Source: Novosphingobium pokkalii
GTDB taxonomy: Bacteria > Pseudomonadota > Alphaproteobacteria > Sphingomonadales > Sphingomonadaceae
DNA: 64,000 nucleotides
Assembly: GCF_014652855.1 (NCBI RefSeq)
Contig: NZ_BMZP01000004.1
Span: 275,242-339,241, forward strand
Direction: 5' to 3'
Shown here: piece by piece, positions 35,140-44,098 of the stretch
Numbering within the stretch: position 1 is the stretch's first letter
Layout of the letters: every line of letters begins with the position of its first letter
The notes under the pieces: generated by a model
Databases searched by the model: none
What the model was told of the DNA's origin: nothing
The model's input: only the letters and a program-made list of their open reading frames with translations
Position numbers and translations under genes: made by a program

Positions 35140-36795
35140 TTACCCCCGCGCGTAAATCGTCTGTGCCGCCTGCTCCGACACGAACCCTTCGGCCAGGTCG
35201 GCCGCCAGCGCCTCGGGCCGTCGCGCATGGGGATCGCCCAGGCCTGCTCCGCCCGGCACGTCGAGCACCAGGCGCTGCCCGGCGGGAATTTCCTGGCGCC
35301 CCTTCCCACGCAGCACGGTTCCGTCCGTCAGCCGCACCTGGCCCAGTGAGCCGTCGGCCCCGCCGTCGCGGCCGCGCGCGGCATGGTCGACACGCTCGAA
35401 CATCGCGAGCACTTCAAAGCCGCTGCCATCGCGCATGGCCACTTCCACGCGCTGCCCCAGCCCGCCGCGCAGTGCCCCGGCGCCGCCGCTGTCGGTCAGC
35501 AATTCCTTGCGCCAGATCACGATCGGCGCGCCATGCTCGGTCACTTCCACCGGCATGGCGCGCACACCGCTGGGAAAGGCCGTGCCATCCAGGCCGTCCT
35601 GCCCCGGCCGCGCGCCCGATCCGCCCGAATTGAAGAAGATCGTGTCGAACAGGTCGCCCGGCGTGCCCTGCTCACTTTCCGGATGGCGCCCGCGCAACTG
35701 CACGCTCCACAAGCACGAAGAGCCTTCCACCGGCACGCGATCGGGGATCGCCTGCGACAGGCAACCAAACACCAGATCGGGCAGCATCTGCCCGACGATG
35801 TGCCGCGCCGCCACCGGCCAGGGGCGCTGGACATTGAGGATCGAGCCTTCGGGCGCGTCCACCTCATAGGGCAGCAGCGCGCCGTGGTTGTTGGGCACTT
35901 CCGGGCTGATCACGCAGCGCAGCGCAAAGACGGTATAGGCGCGGGCATAGTTGAGCACCACGTTGATCCCGCGCGGCAGGCAGGCGTCCGATCCCGCATA
36001 GTCCACCTTCACGCGCTTCCCATCGATCGTCAGCGTGGCGCGCAGGGTGACGGGCGCGTCATAGCCGTCGATCGTCAGGCTGCTGCTCCACGAGCCTTGC
36101 GGCAGGCGCGCGATTTCCGCGCGCGTGGCCTCAAGCGACTGGGTGACGATCGTGTCGGCCACGTCCTGGAGGTCATCCATGCCGAATTCGCCCAGCATCG
36201 CCGCCAGGCGCCGGATCGCGGCATTGTTGCTGGTCACATAGCTCAGGATGTCCCCGCGCACCTGCAAGGGCGTGCGCACGTTCTGGCAGACGATTTCCAG
36301 CAGTTGCTCGTTCAATTCGCTCCGGCTGGCCAGCTTCATCAGCGGAATCTGGATGCCTTCTTCGTAGATGGAGCGGCCATCGGGCCCCTGGCCCAGACCG
36401 CCGATATCCACCTGGTGGCAGCACACCCCGAACAGGCCGACGATCCGCCCCTGGTGGAACGCGGGCGAAACCACGGTCACGTCGTGCAGGTGCCCGGCGG
36501 TCAGCCAGGGATCGTTGGTGATGAAATGGTCGCCCGGCTCCATCGTGTCGAGCGGGAAGCGGTCGATGAAGTGGCGCACGCCGGCCGCCATCGAATTGAC
36601 GTGGCCGGGCGTGCCGGTCACCGCCTCGGCAATCAGGCGGCCTTCCAGGTCAAACAGCGCGGCGGACAGATCGCCCGCATCGCGCACCGTCGTCGAAAAG
36701 GCCGTGCGCATCAGGGTCTGCGCCTGCTCTTCGACAATGGCGATCAGGCGGGTCCAGATCACCTGGTGGCGCAGTTGCGACAGGGCATTGCTCAT
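35140..36795 (-). CDS. Hydantoinase/oxoprolinase B subunit (second copy)
   Basis: 551 aa HyuB-family protein. Landmarks: LMRTAFSTTVRDAGDLSAALFD, DHFITNDPWLTAGHLHDVTV, the Cys-His-containing FGVCCHQVDIGG and the Gly-rich C-terminus VLDVPGGAGLGDPHAR. Its start overlaps the hyuA2 stop by ATGA, so the subunits are co-translated. It belongs to the same family as the HyuB at 24292 but the two are far diverged, so this is not a recent duplicate. Third gene of the 2OG-oxygenase-hyuA-hyuB operon. Confidence 0.88.
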   Translation of the reverse strand: MSNALSQLRHQVIWTRLIAIVEEQAQTLMRTAFSTTVRDAGDLSAALFDLEGRLIAEAVTGTPGHVNSMAAGVRHFIDRFPLDTMEPGDHFITNDPWLTAGHLHDVTVVSPAFHQGRIVGLFGVCCHQVDIGGLGQGPDGRSIYEEGIQIPLMKLASRSELNEQLLEIVCQNVRTPLQVRGDILSYVTSNNAAIRRLAAMLGEFGMDDLQDVADTIVTQSLEATRAEIARLPQGSWSSSLTIDGYDAPVTLRATLTIDGKRVKVDYAGSDACLPRGINVVLNYARAYTVFALRCVISPEVPNNHGALLPYEVDAPEGSILNVQRPWPVAARHIVGQMLPDLVFGCLSQAIPDRVPVEGSSCLWSVQLRGRHPESEQGTPGDLFDTIFFNSGGSGARPGQDGLDGTAFPSGVRAMPVEVTEHGAPIVIWRKELLTDSGGAGALRGGLGQRVEVAMRDGSGFEVLAMFERVDHAARGRDGGADGSLGQVRLTDGTVLRGKGRQEIPAGQRLVLDVPGGAGLGDPHARRPEALAADLAEGFVSEQAAQTIYARG

Positions 36796-38888
36796 GCGCG
36801 GGGCTCCTCGGGCCGGCGGGTACAGACAAGCGTGCGGTTGGCATCCATGCGCGCATCGAAACGCGGCGAGACGACCGTGGTGGTTTCGCGTTCGGTCACC
36901 AGCACCGGGCCGCGCACGGCATCCCCCGGCGCCATGTCTTCGCGCGCGACCACGGCAAAGCGCAGCGCCAGGCCATCCTGCGGATCGATCACCTCGCGCC
37001 AGGCGGTGGGCATGATCCAGCGATCGGCCAGCGGCGCACTGGCGCCCTGCCCCTGCCACACCTGCGCCGCCACGGCGACGCGGAAGGTCAGGAGTTCCAC
37101 CGGCAGGTCGAGCGCCTGGTTGCCGTATTGCATGCGATAGGCCGCTTCGAACAAACCGCGCAGTTCCGCCACGCCGGGCAGCGGCCCTGCGGGCAGATCG
37201 AACGGAATTTCAAAGCCCTGCCCGGCATAGCGGCCCAGCGCCACGCGGCGCTCGTTTTGCGCGGCGCCTGGCGCGCCTTTGGCCACCAGGTCTTGCGCCT
37301 GCGCGGCCATGGCGCCCAGCAGCGCATCGAGCGCGGCGAGATCGGCGCCGTCCGACAGCAGCAGGTGATGGCTGCGCGCCACTTCATAGGATACCGGCGC
37401 GCGCAGAAAGCCCACTGCCGATCCCACGCCGGCGCCGGCGGGCACGATCACCCGGCCGATGCCCAGCTTTTCGGCAAAACGCACGGCATGGAGCGGCGCC
37501 GCACCGCCAAAGGCGATCAGGCTGCGGTCTTCCAGCGTCATGCCCTGCTCCACAGCGTGGACGCGCGCGGCGCTGGCCATGGTTTCGTCCACGATCTCGC
37601 TGACACCAACGGCGAGCGTGGTGGCAGCCCCGTCCCAGATGCCCAGGCCCGCGAGCGCCGTGGCCGACGCCGTGGGATCAAGCGAGACCTTGCCGCCGGC
37701 AAAGCGCGCCGGATCGATCCGGCCGAGCACGATATCGGCATCGGTCACGGTCGGGCGCGTGCCGCCCCGGCCATAGGCCGCCGGCCCTGGCTCCGATCCG
37801 GCCGAATGCGGCCCCACGGCCAGGCGTCCGGCGCGATCGACCGAGGCGATCGACCCGCCGCCCGCGCCGATTTCCACCATTTCCACCACGGGAATGCGCA
37901 AGGGCAGGCCCGATCCCTTGCGGAAACGATGCGCGCGGCCAACCTCGAACACCTGGCTGGTCTGCGGCCGGAATTGATTGATCAGGCAGATCTTGGCCGT
38001 GGTGCCACCGACGTCGAGCGCCAGAACTTCCCCGGCGCCGCATTCCGCGGCCACCGAAGCGGCAAAGATCGCCCCGCCCGCCGGCCCGCTTTCCACCAGC
38101 CGCACCGGAAACCGCGCGGCGATGTCGACGGTGGTGAGCCCGCCCGAAGACAGCATCAGATAGAGCGGGCAGGCAAAGCCCATTTCCGCCAGCCGCGTTT
38201 CCAGCCGTCGCAGATAAGCATCGACGATCGGCTGGACATAGGCATTGGCCACCGTGGTGGAAAAGCGCTCGTACTCGCGCATTTCGGGCGAGACTTCGCT
38301 CGATAGCGACAGGCTCACCCCCGGCATCTCCTCGGCGAGGATGCGCGCGGCCTGCTGTTCATGCGCAGGGTTGGCATAGGCGTGGAGGAATGCCACCGCC
38401 ACCGCGCGAATGCCCTCTGCGCGGAACCTGGCCGCCGCTTCGCGCACGGCCGCTTCATCCAGCGGCAGGAGCACTTCACCGGTCGCCGCCATGCGCTCGG
38501 CCACGCCCAGGCGCAGCTTGCGCGGCACCAGCGGCGCGGGCTTTTCCATGGCGATGTCATACTGGTCAAAACGGCTTTCGCTGCCCAGCGCGAGCACATC
38601 GCGAAAGCCTTCAGTGGTCAACAGCGCCGTCGGCACACCGCGCCGCTCGATCAGGGCATTGGTCGCCAGCGTCGTGCCATGAACCACCAGGTCCACGTCC
38701 GCCGGCGTCAATCCCACTTCGTCGAGCAGCAGCGCCACCCCTTCGAGCAAGGCCCGCTCGGGCGCGTCATAGGTGGTGAGAATCTTGGTCGAATGGCGCG
38801 CGGTGGCGGTTTCCAGCACCACGTCGGTAAACGTGCCGCCGATATCGGCACCGATGCGCGCGCGCGGCCGCGAGAGTTGTTCAGCCAT
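36792..38888 (-). CDS. Hydantoinase/oxoprolinase A subunit (second copy)
   Basis: 698 aa HyuA-family protein with GADIGGTFTDVVLE at residues 13-26, VHGTTLATNALIERRG near 70 and the second nucleotide motif LALDVGGTTAKICLI. ATG 38888 is used, giving an 8-nt overlap with the upstream oxygenase; longer frames run into that gene. It forms a heteromeric ATP-dependent enzyme with the HyuB that follows. Coupling to a non-haem iron oxygenase suggests that the oxygenase makes or modifies the ring or keto group this enzyme acts on. Confidence 0.88.
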   Translation of the reverse strand: MAEQLSRPRARIGADIGGTFTDVVLETATARHSTKILTTYDAPERALLEGVALLLDEVGLTPADVDLVVHGTTLATNALIERRGVPTALLTTEGFRDVLALGSESRFDQYDIAMEKPAPLVPRKLRLGVAERMAATGEVLLPLDEAAVREAAARFRAEGIRAVAVAFLHAYANPAHEQQAARILAEEMPGVSLSLSSEVSPEMREYERFSTTVANAYVQPIVDAYLRRLETRLAEMGFACPLYLMLSSGGLTTVDIAARFPVRLVESGPAGGAIFAASVAAECGAGEVLALDVGGTTAKICLINQFRPQTSQVFEVGRAHRFRKGSGLPLRIPVVEMVEIGAGGGSIASVDRAGRLAVGPHSAGSEPGPAAYGRGGTRPTVTDADIVLGRIDPARFAGGKVSLDPTASATALAGLGIWDGAATTLAVGVSEIVDETMASAARVHAVEQGMTLEDRSLIAFGGAAPLHAVRFAEKLGIGRVIVPAGAGVGSAVGFLRAPVSYEVARSHHLLLSDGADLAALDALLGAMAAQAQDLVAKGAPGAAQNERRVALGRYAGQGFEIPFDLPAGPLPGVAELRGLFEAAYRMQYGNQALDLPVELLTFRVAVAAQVWQGQGASAPLADRWIMPTAWREVIDPQDGLALRFAVVAREDMAPGDAVRGPVLVTERETTTVVSPRFDARMDANRTLVCTRRPEEPRA

Positions 38889-39882
38889 AGATGTCCTGGG
38901 GATTTTTCGCGAGAGTGGCATAGAAGCGGGCAAGGTGATCGGCCACCTTCACCGCCGGATAGCGCGGGGTATCCGCCCCCACCAGTTCGGGCAGCGGCGC
39001 AACGACCACGGCGCGATCGGGATTGGCGAAATAGGGCACGGAGAAGCGCTCTTCCCCGGCGCGATTGCGCACGCGGTGGAAGTTCGACAGGAAGCGGCCG
39101 TTGGACCACCACATCATCATGTCGCCCACGTTGATGGTAAAGGCCCCGGCGATCGGCGGCGCCTTGATCCACACCCCGTCGCGGCGCTTCACTTCCAGCC
39201 CGCCCACATCGCCTTGGGCCAGGATGGTGAACGGCCCCTCGTCGGTGTGCGGCACCATGTTCGAGACCTCGTCATCGGCCATGGCGGGCAGGCGCGGATA
39301 GAAGTTCATCGACAGTTGCGAGGCAGGATGGCGGAACCAGCCGTCAAAGCGGTGTTCGGGCAAGCCAAGGCCCAGCGCAAAGGCTCGCAGCAATTCGCGC
39401 GACAGGGTGAGCATCGCATCGAGGTAAGCCTCGCTCGCCGCGCGGAACGCGGGCATGTCGGCCGGGAAGCGATTGGGCTGGTCGAAGATCGCGGCATGGT
39501 CCATGTCGGCCGGATCGGCGGGCCATTCATGCTGCAACCGATATTGCTCGAACAGGCGGGTGTTGCGCGAAAAGCCATCGGCCTCGGGCGCGCCGATCCA
39601 GCCGCGATACCATTCGGGCGTTGCCGCGCTTTGCGCCCGCTCGGCGCGGGGCCGGGCAAAGAACGCTGCGGCTGCGGCAAAGACATCCTCACGCACCGCC
39701 TGGGGTACGCCGTGCCCGGCCAGATAGAAGAAGCCGATCTCTTCGCAGGCGCGGGCGATGGTCCCGGCCACCTCCTGGCGCGCGGCGGCATCGCCGCTCA
39801 GGAACGGCGCAAAATCAATGAGAGGCACCTCGTCCAGCGTGATCGCTTGGGCGGCGGATACGTCATCGGCGGAACGGCTCAT
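38881..39882 (-). CDS. 2-oxoglutarate/Fe(II) oxygenase, isopenicillin N synthase-like
   Basis: 333 aa soluble oxygenase. The facial triad is His212-x-Asp214 (VPHTDEGPF) and His269 (NFHRVRN), with the 2-oxoglutarate-binding Arg279-x-Ser281 (RFSVPYF). The N-terminal FYLAGHGVP is the family DIOX_N signature. ATG 39882 has GGAG 8 nt upstream; a longer frame adds a non-conserved stretch. It heads the operon with hyuA2 and hyuB2 and is divergent from an SDR. Members of this group hydroxylate, desaturate or open rings of small metabolites, including plant hormones; this substrate is unknown. Confidence 0.87.
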   Translation of the reverse strand: MSRSADDVSAAQAITLDEVPLIDFAPFLSGDAAARQEVAGTIARACEEIGFFYLAGHGVPQAVREDVFAAAAAFFARPRAERAQSAATPEWYRGWIGAPEADGFSRNTRLFEQYRLQHEWPADPADMDHAAIFDQPNRFPADMPAFRAASEAYLDAMLTLSRELLRAFALGLGLPEHRFDGWFRHPASQLSMNFYPRLPAMADDEVSNMVPHTDEGPFTILAQGDVGGLEVKRRDGVWIKAPPIAGAFTINVGDMMMWWSNGRFLSNFHRVRNRAGEERFSVPYFANPDRAVVVAPLPELVGADTPRYPAVKVADHLARFYATLAKNPQDIYG

Positions 39883-40104
39883 CGAACAGGCTCCATCGCG
39901 AAGGCCAAGGGCAAGGCGCGCAGGCGGCGCCAGAGTGCCAGCCAGGCATGGGGGCCGGCCGGGCATAGGGTATGACTAAGGCAACACTTGGCCGCTGAGC
40001 GTTGTTTTTTTGGTACTCCCCCGCTGCCGAAACATCACCTTGGCGCACCACCCCCCACCGGCTAGTCCATAAACTGCACAGATCACCACAAGCACGGGCG
40101 CAGC

Positions 40105-40908
40105 ATGACAGGCAACAACGGGCAAGCCGGGCCTTTGGCCGGAACCCTGGCAGGGCAGATCATCGCCCTCACCGGCGGCACGCGCGGGCTTGGCCTGGCG
40201 CTCGCCCATGCCCTGGTCGCCCAAGGGGCGCGCGTGGCGCTGATCGGGCGTGATGCCGCCACCGGTGCCGCCGCGCAGGCCAGCGTGGGCACCGCCGCCC
40301 GCGCCTATGCCGCAGACGTGACCGACGCCGCCGCGCTGGCCGACGTATTCGCCGCCATCGCGCAAGACCTGGGGCCGGTCGATGCGCTGGTCTGCGCCGC
40401 CGGCGTCAGCAGCGGCAAAGCGCCGATCTGGGAGAATGGCGAGGCGGCCTATCGCCACTGCTTCGATATCAACGTGCTGGGCGTGATCAACGCGCTGGGC
40501 GCGGCCATGCCGGCCATGGTGGCGCGCGGGAGCGGCCAGGTCGTGGTGATCGGCGGCACCTATGGGCACAAGGGCGTGGCCGGCCAGGGCATCTATGCCG
40601 CCTCGAAATGGGCCGTGCGCGGGCTGGTGCGCTCGGCCGCGCTCGATGGCGCGCCGCACGGCGTGCGCGTCAACATGGTTTCGCCCGGCGGCATCGACGG
40701 CGAACGCCTGCGCCGCCTGTTCCGCCAATCGGCGGAGCGCAACGGCGAAGCGCCCGACGCCCCATACAACCGCTTTGTCCAGTCCACTGCGCTGGGTCGC
40801 CTGGTGGGTGAGGACGACATTGCCCGCGCCGTGCTGCACCTGCTTGGCCCCGGCGGGCGCATGATGACCGGGCAGGACATCGTCGTCGACGCCGGAACGA
40901 TACTCTGA
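40105..40908 (+). CDS. SDR-family protein with Gly at the catalytic Ser position
   Basis: 267 aa SDR, first of a four-gene operon (SDR, C-S lyase, DUF3830, ALDH). Cofactor loop TGGTRGLGLAL near residue 23; CAAGVS; active-site Tyr-x3-Lys in YAASK. The usual catalytic Ser is Gly (VIGGTYGHKG), as in the SDRs at 33102 and 47804, which also share SKW[GA][LV]RG after the Lys. The C-terminus is DAGTIL rather than DGG. It lies 16 nt before the PLP enzyme, with GAAGGAG between. Confidence 0.82.
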   Translation: MTGNNGQAGPLAGTLAGQIIALTGGTRGLGLALAHALVAQGARVALIGRDAATGAAAQASVGTAARAYAADVTDAAALADVFAAIAQDLGPVDALVCAAGVSSGKAPIWENGEAAYRHCFDINVLGVINALGAAMPAMVARGSGQVVVIGGTYGHKGVAGQGIYAASKWAVRGLVRSAALDGAPHGVRVNMVSPGGIDGERLRRLFRQSAERNGEAPDAPYNRFVQSTALGRLVGEDDIARAVLHLLGPGGRMMTGQDIVVDAGTIL

Positions 40909-40924
40909 AGGAGCCTGAACCAAG

Positions 40925-42124
40925 ATGACCATCGATCTTTCGCGCTTTGGCCGCGGCACGCAGACCCTGCACGCCGGGCGCGATCCGGCGGCCAACTTCG
41001 GCGTGGTCAATCCGCCGGTCTATCACTGCTCCACCGTGCTGTTCGACAGCGTCGAACAGTTGCTGGAAACCCGCCGCGACCGCGCCTCGGGCGCCTATGT
41101 CGGCTTTACCTATGGCCGCGAAGGCACTGCCACGACCCGCGCGTTCGAGGATGCCATTACCCTGCTCGAAGGCGGCTATCGCGCCGTCACCACCAGTTGC
41201 GGGCTCGGTGCGATCTGCGCGTCGCTCACCGCGTTTCTTTCGGCCGGCGATCACCTGCTGATCGTGGACAGCCTCTATGGCCCGGCGCGCGCGTTCTGCG
41301 AGGAATTCCTCAAGAAGTTCGGCGTGGACGTAACTTATTACCGCCCCTCGATCGGCGCGGGGATAGCGGCGCTTATCAAGCCCAACACCCGCGTCATCTA
41401 CATGGAGAGCCCCGGTTCGCTGACCTTCGAGATGACCGACGTTCCGGCCATCACCGCCGTGGCCCGCGCGCACGGAATCAAGACGGTGTTCGACAACACC
41501 TGGAGCAGCCCGGTCAATTTCCGCCCGCTCGAACACGGCGTCGACGTCTCGATCAACGCCGCCACCAAATATATCTCGGGCCATTCCGATCTGATGCTGG
41601 GCGTGGCGGTCTGCACCGAGGAAGCGTTCATTCCGGTCAAGAAGACGGCCTCGGGCAGTGGCTACTGCGGCGGGCCGGACGACATCTACATGGCCTTGCG
41701 CGGCCTGCGCACCTTGCCGCTGCGGATGAAACAGCACCATGCTGCGGCGCTGGCCGTGGCGCAGTGGCTGCAAGCCCGGCCCGAAGTGGCACGAGTGATG
41801 TATCCCGCCCTGCCCGATGATCCCGGCCACGCCATCTGGAAACGCGATTACGATGGCGCCTCGGGCCTGTTCGGCGTGGTGCTGAACGCCTGCACCGATC
41901 GGCAGTTTGCCGCGATGCTCGATCACATGGACTTGTTCAAGCTGGGCTACAGTTGGGGCGGCTATGAAAGCCTGGTCGTGCCCACTTATCCGTCAGACCT
42001 GCGTTCGGAAGTGACGTGGGAAGCGCCCGGCCCCAGCCTGCGCCTGCATGTCGGGCTGGAAGAGGTGGACGACCTGATCGCCGATCTTGAGCGCGGCTTT
42101 GCCCGCCTGCACGCGGCTGCCTGA
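40925..42124 (+). CDS. Cystathionine beta-lyase-family PLP enzyme
   Basis: 399 aa Cys/Met-metabolism fold I enzyme. PLP Lys215 lies in NAATKYISGHSD, the cofactor Asp in VFDNTWSSP, and the neighbouring-subunit Tyr in TYGREGTAT. Length and motifs match MetC, the beta-lyase that splits C-S bonds of cystathionine and related S-conjugates. Encoded among catabolic genes rather than methionine genes, it more likely cleaves a pathway intermediate such as a cysteine S-conjugate, or performs beta- or gamma-elimination. Next gene is DUF3830, 27 nt downstream. Confidence 0.85.
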   Translation: MTIDLSRFGRGTQTLHAGRDPAANFGVVNPPVYHCSTVLFDSVEQLLETRRDRASGAYVGFTYGREGTATTRAFEDAITLLEGGYRAVTTSCGLGAICASLTAFLSAGDHLLIVDSLYGPARAFCEEFLKKFGVDVTYYRPSIGAGIAALIKPNTRVIYMESPGSLTFEMTDVPAITAVARAHGIKTVFDNTWSSPVNFRPLEHGVDVSINAATKYISGHSDLMLGVAVCTEEAFIPVKKTASGSGYCGGPDDIYMALRGLRTLPLRMKQHHAAALAVAQWLQARPEVARVMYPALPDDPGHAIWKRDYDGASGLFGVVLNACTDRQFAAMLDHMDLFKLGYSWGGYESLVVPTYPSDLRSEVTWEAPGPSLRLHVGLEEVDDLIADLERGFARLHAAA

Positions 42125-42151
42125 TATTTCCCTGTTTATTCGGAGTTTTTC

Positions 42152-42568
42152 ATGACCCTGGTTGCCATCAAGGCTGGCCCCTATGCCTTCACCGCCCGCC
42201 TGGAAGAGGAACTGGCGCCCGTCACCTGCGCCCGCTTCAAGGCGATGATGCCCTATGATGAAAAGGTCATCCACGTGCGCTGGAGCGGCGAAGGCGTGTG
42301 GATCCCGATGGGCGACACGGTCTATGACCTGCCCTGGGAAAACCCAACGCGCCATCCCGCGCCTGGCGAATTCATCTTCTATCCTGGCGGCTACAGCGAA
42401 ACCGAGATTCTGCTCGCCTATGGCGGCGTGGCCTTTGCCAGCAAGCTCGGGCCGCTCGCCGGCATCCACTTCATGACAATCGTGGAAGGCAACGAGAACC
42501 TGGCAAAGCTGGGCAAGCAGACGCTGTGGGAAGGTGCGCAGTCGATTGCCTTCGCAATCAAGGATTGA
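42152..42568 (+). CDS. DUF3830-family protein (cyclophilin-like fold)
   Basis: 138 aa small cytoplasmic protein. It has the family's beta-rich composition and conserved phrases PWENPTRHPAPGEFIFYPGG and SETEILLAYGGVAFASKLG. Known structures of this family show a cyclophilin-like barrel, but no catalytic function is established to my knowledge. A GGAG sequence precedes the ATG. It lies between a C-S lyase-type enzyme and an aldehyde dehydrogenase in one operon, so it may be a lyase, isomerase or binding protein in that pathway. Confidence 0.8.
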   Translation: MTLVAIKAGPYAFTARLEEELAPVTCARFKAMMPYDEKVIHVRWSGEGVWIPMGDTVYDLPWENPTRHPAPGEFIFYPGGYSETEILLAYGGVAFASKLGPLAGIHFMTIVEGNENLAKLGKQTLWEGAQSIAFAIKD

Positions 42569-42575
42569 CCTGGCC

Positions 42576-44048
42576 ATGGCCCCGCACCCCTTCCTCACCG
42601 GCACCCCGCTGGGCCTGTTGATCGACGGGGGCTTCGTGCCGGCCGCCGATGGCCAGACCCTGCCGTCGCACGACCCGGCCACGGGCGAACACCTTGCCGA
42701 TTTCGCGCGCGGCCAGGCGGCCGACGTGGACCGCGCGGTCGCGGCAGCGCGCGCCGCGTTCGAATCCGGCCCCTGGCCGCGCTTCTCCTCGGCTGAACGC
42801 CAGGCGCTGCTGCTGCGCCTGGCCGATCTGGTGGCCGCCCATGCCGAAGACTTCGCCCTGCTCGACACGCTCGACATGGGGTCCCCGATCCGCCACACGC
42901 GCGGCAGCGTGGCGATGCTGACCGACCTGGTGCGCTATTACGCCGGCATGGCACGCGGGATCGAGGGGGTGACGGCCACCCCGTCCAATCCCGCCATGTT
43001 CGCCTGCACGGTGAAGGAACCGGTCGGCGTCTGCGCGGCGATCATTCCGTGGAACGGGCCACTCTGGGCCAGCATCCTCAAGCTTGGCCCGGTGCTCGCC
43101 ACGGGCTGCACCCTGGTGCTCAAGCCGGCGGAGGACGCTTCGCTTTCCCCGCTGCTGCTGGGCAAGCTGGCGTTGGAAGCGGGCGTGCCGCCGGGCGTGT
43201 TCAACGTGGTGACGGGTCTTGGCAACGAAGCCGGCGCCGCGCTGGCCGCCCATCCCGGCGTGGACAAGATCGCGTTTACCGGATCAGACACCACCGGCCG
43301 CGCGATCATGGCCTCGGCCGCCGGCAGCCTCAAGCGGATCAGCCTGGAACTGGGCGGCAAATCGCCCAACATCGTCTTTGCCGATGCCGATCTCGACAAG
43401 GCCGCGCGCATGGCGGTGGTCGCGGCCTTTGCCAATTCGGGCCAGGTGTGCAGCGCCGGCACGCGCCTGTTCGTGGAGCGCGGCGTGGCCGATGATTTCG
43501 CCGCTGCCGTGGCCCATCATGCCGGCGCGTTGCGCCTGGGGAACGGCATCGATCCGGCAACGGACCTTGGCCCGCTGGTCTCCGCCCGCCAGTTGGCGCG
43601 CGTGACCGGCCATATGGACGATGCCCTGGCCGAAGGCGCGGGCGCAGTCTGCGGTGGCGAGCGGCTGAGCGAAGGAGCCTTTGCCCAGGGGTTCTTCTTC
43701 CCGCCAACGGTGCTGTCGGGCGCGACGGATACGATGCGCGCGGTGCGCGAGGAGATCTTCGGCCCGATTCTGGCGGTGCTGCCGTTCGATAGCGAAGAGG
43801 AAGTAGTGGCCCGCGCCAATGCCACGCCGTTCGGCCTGGGTGCGGGCGTGTGGACCGGCAACGTGGGCCGCGCCCATCGCCTGGGCCGCCGCCTGCGCGC
43901 CGGGTCGGTCTGGGTCAACTGCTACAACGCGATCGATCCGGCCGTGCCGTCAGGCGGGATGAAAGCCAGCGGCATGGGCCGCGAATATGGCAAGAACCAC
44001 CTGGAGGAACACCTGGAGACCAAGTCCCTCTGGATCGCCACGGACTGA
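42576..44048 (+). CDS. Aldehyde dehydrogenase (NAD(P)-dependent)
   Basis: 490 aa enzyme. Catalytic Cys292 in NSGQVCSAGTR and Glu in LELGGKSPN; IPWNGPLWASILK and FTGSD form the cofactor site; EEIFGPILAV and the tail GMGREYGKNHLEEHLETKSL are typical of the betaine/phenylacetaldehyde dehydrogenase branch. ATG 42576 is 7 nt after the DUF3830 stop. It should oxidise an aldehyde released within this operon. It is not of the recognised alpha-ketoglutarate-semialdehyde type, so it does not obviously complete the hydroxyproline route. A strong hairpin follows. Confidence 0.88.
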   Translation: MAPHPFLTGTPLGLLIDGGFVPAADGQTLPSHDPATGEHLADFARGQAADVDRAVAAARAAFESGPWPRFSSAERQALLLRLADLVAAHAEDFALLDTLDMGSPIRHTRGSVAMLTDLVRYYAGMARGIEGVTATPSNPAMFACTVKEPVGVCAAIIPWNGPLWASILKLGPVLATGCTLVLKPAEDASLSPLLLGKLALEAGVPPGVFNVVTGLGNEAGAALAAHPGVDKIAFTGSDTTGRAIMASAAGSLKRISLELGGKSPNIVFADADLDKAARMAVVAAFANSGQVCSAGTRLFVERGVADDFAAAVAHHAGALRLGNGIDPATDLGPLVSARQLARVTGHMDDALAEGAGAVCGGERLSEGAFAQGFFFPPTVLSGATDTMRAVREEIFGPILAVLPFDSEEEVVARANATPFGLGAGVWTGNVGRAHRLGRRLRAGSVWVNCYNAIDPAVPSGGMKASGMGREYGKNHLEEHLETKSLWIATD

Positions 44049-44059
44049 CGCCGATGGCT

Positions 44060-44092
44060 GCGGGGCGGATGGCCAAATGGCCTCCGCCCCGC
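44060..44092. terminator. Terminator-like hairpin between ALDH and LOG genes
   Basis: GCGGGGCGGA / TCCGCCCCGC outer stem with a further GGCCA/TGGCC inner pairing. It is placed between convergent genes but has no clear T-run. Confidence 0.65.
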
Positions 44093-44098
44093 GTGTCG

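Noticed and set aside
42576..44048. ALDH as the alpha-ketoglutarate semialdehyde dehydrogenase of the hydroxyproline pathway
   Set aside because: It is 32 kb from the hydroxyproline genes, lacks the GTATAC site, and its motifs fit the betaine/phenylacetaldehyde branch. It was kept as a generic ALDH.
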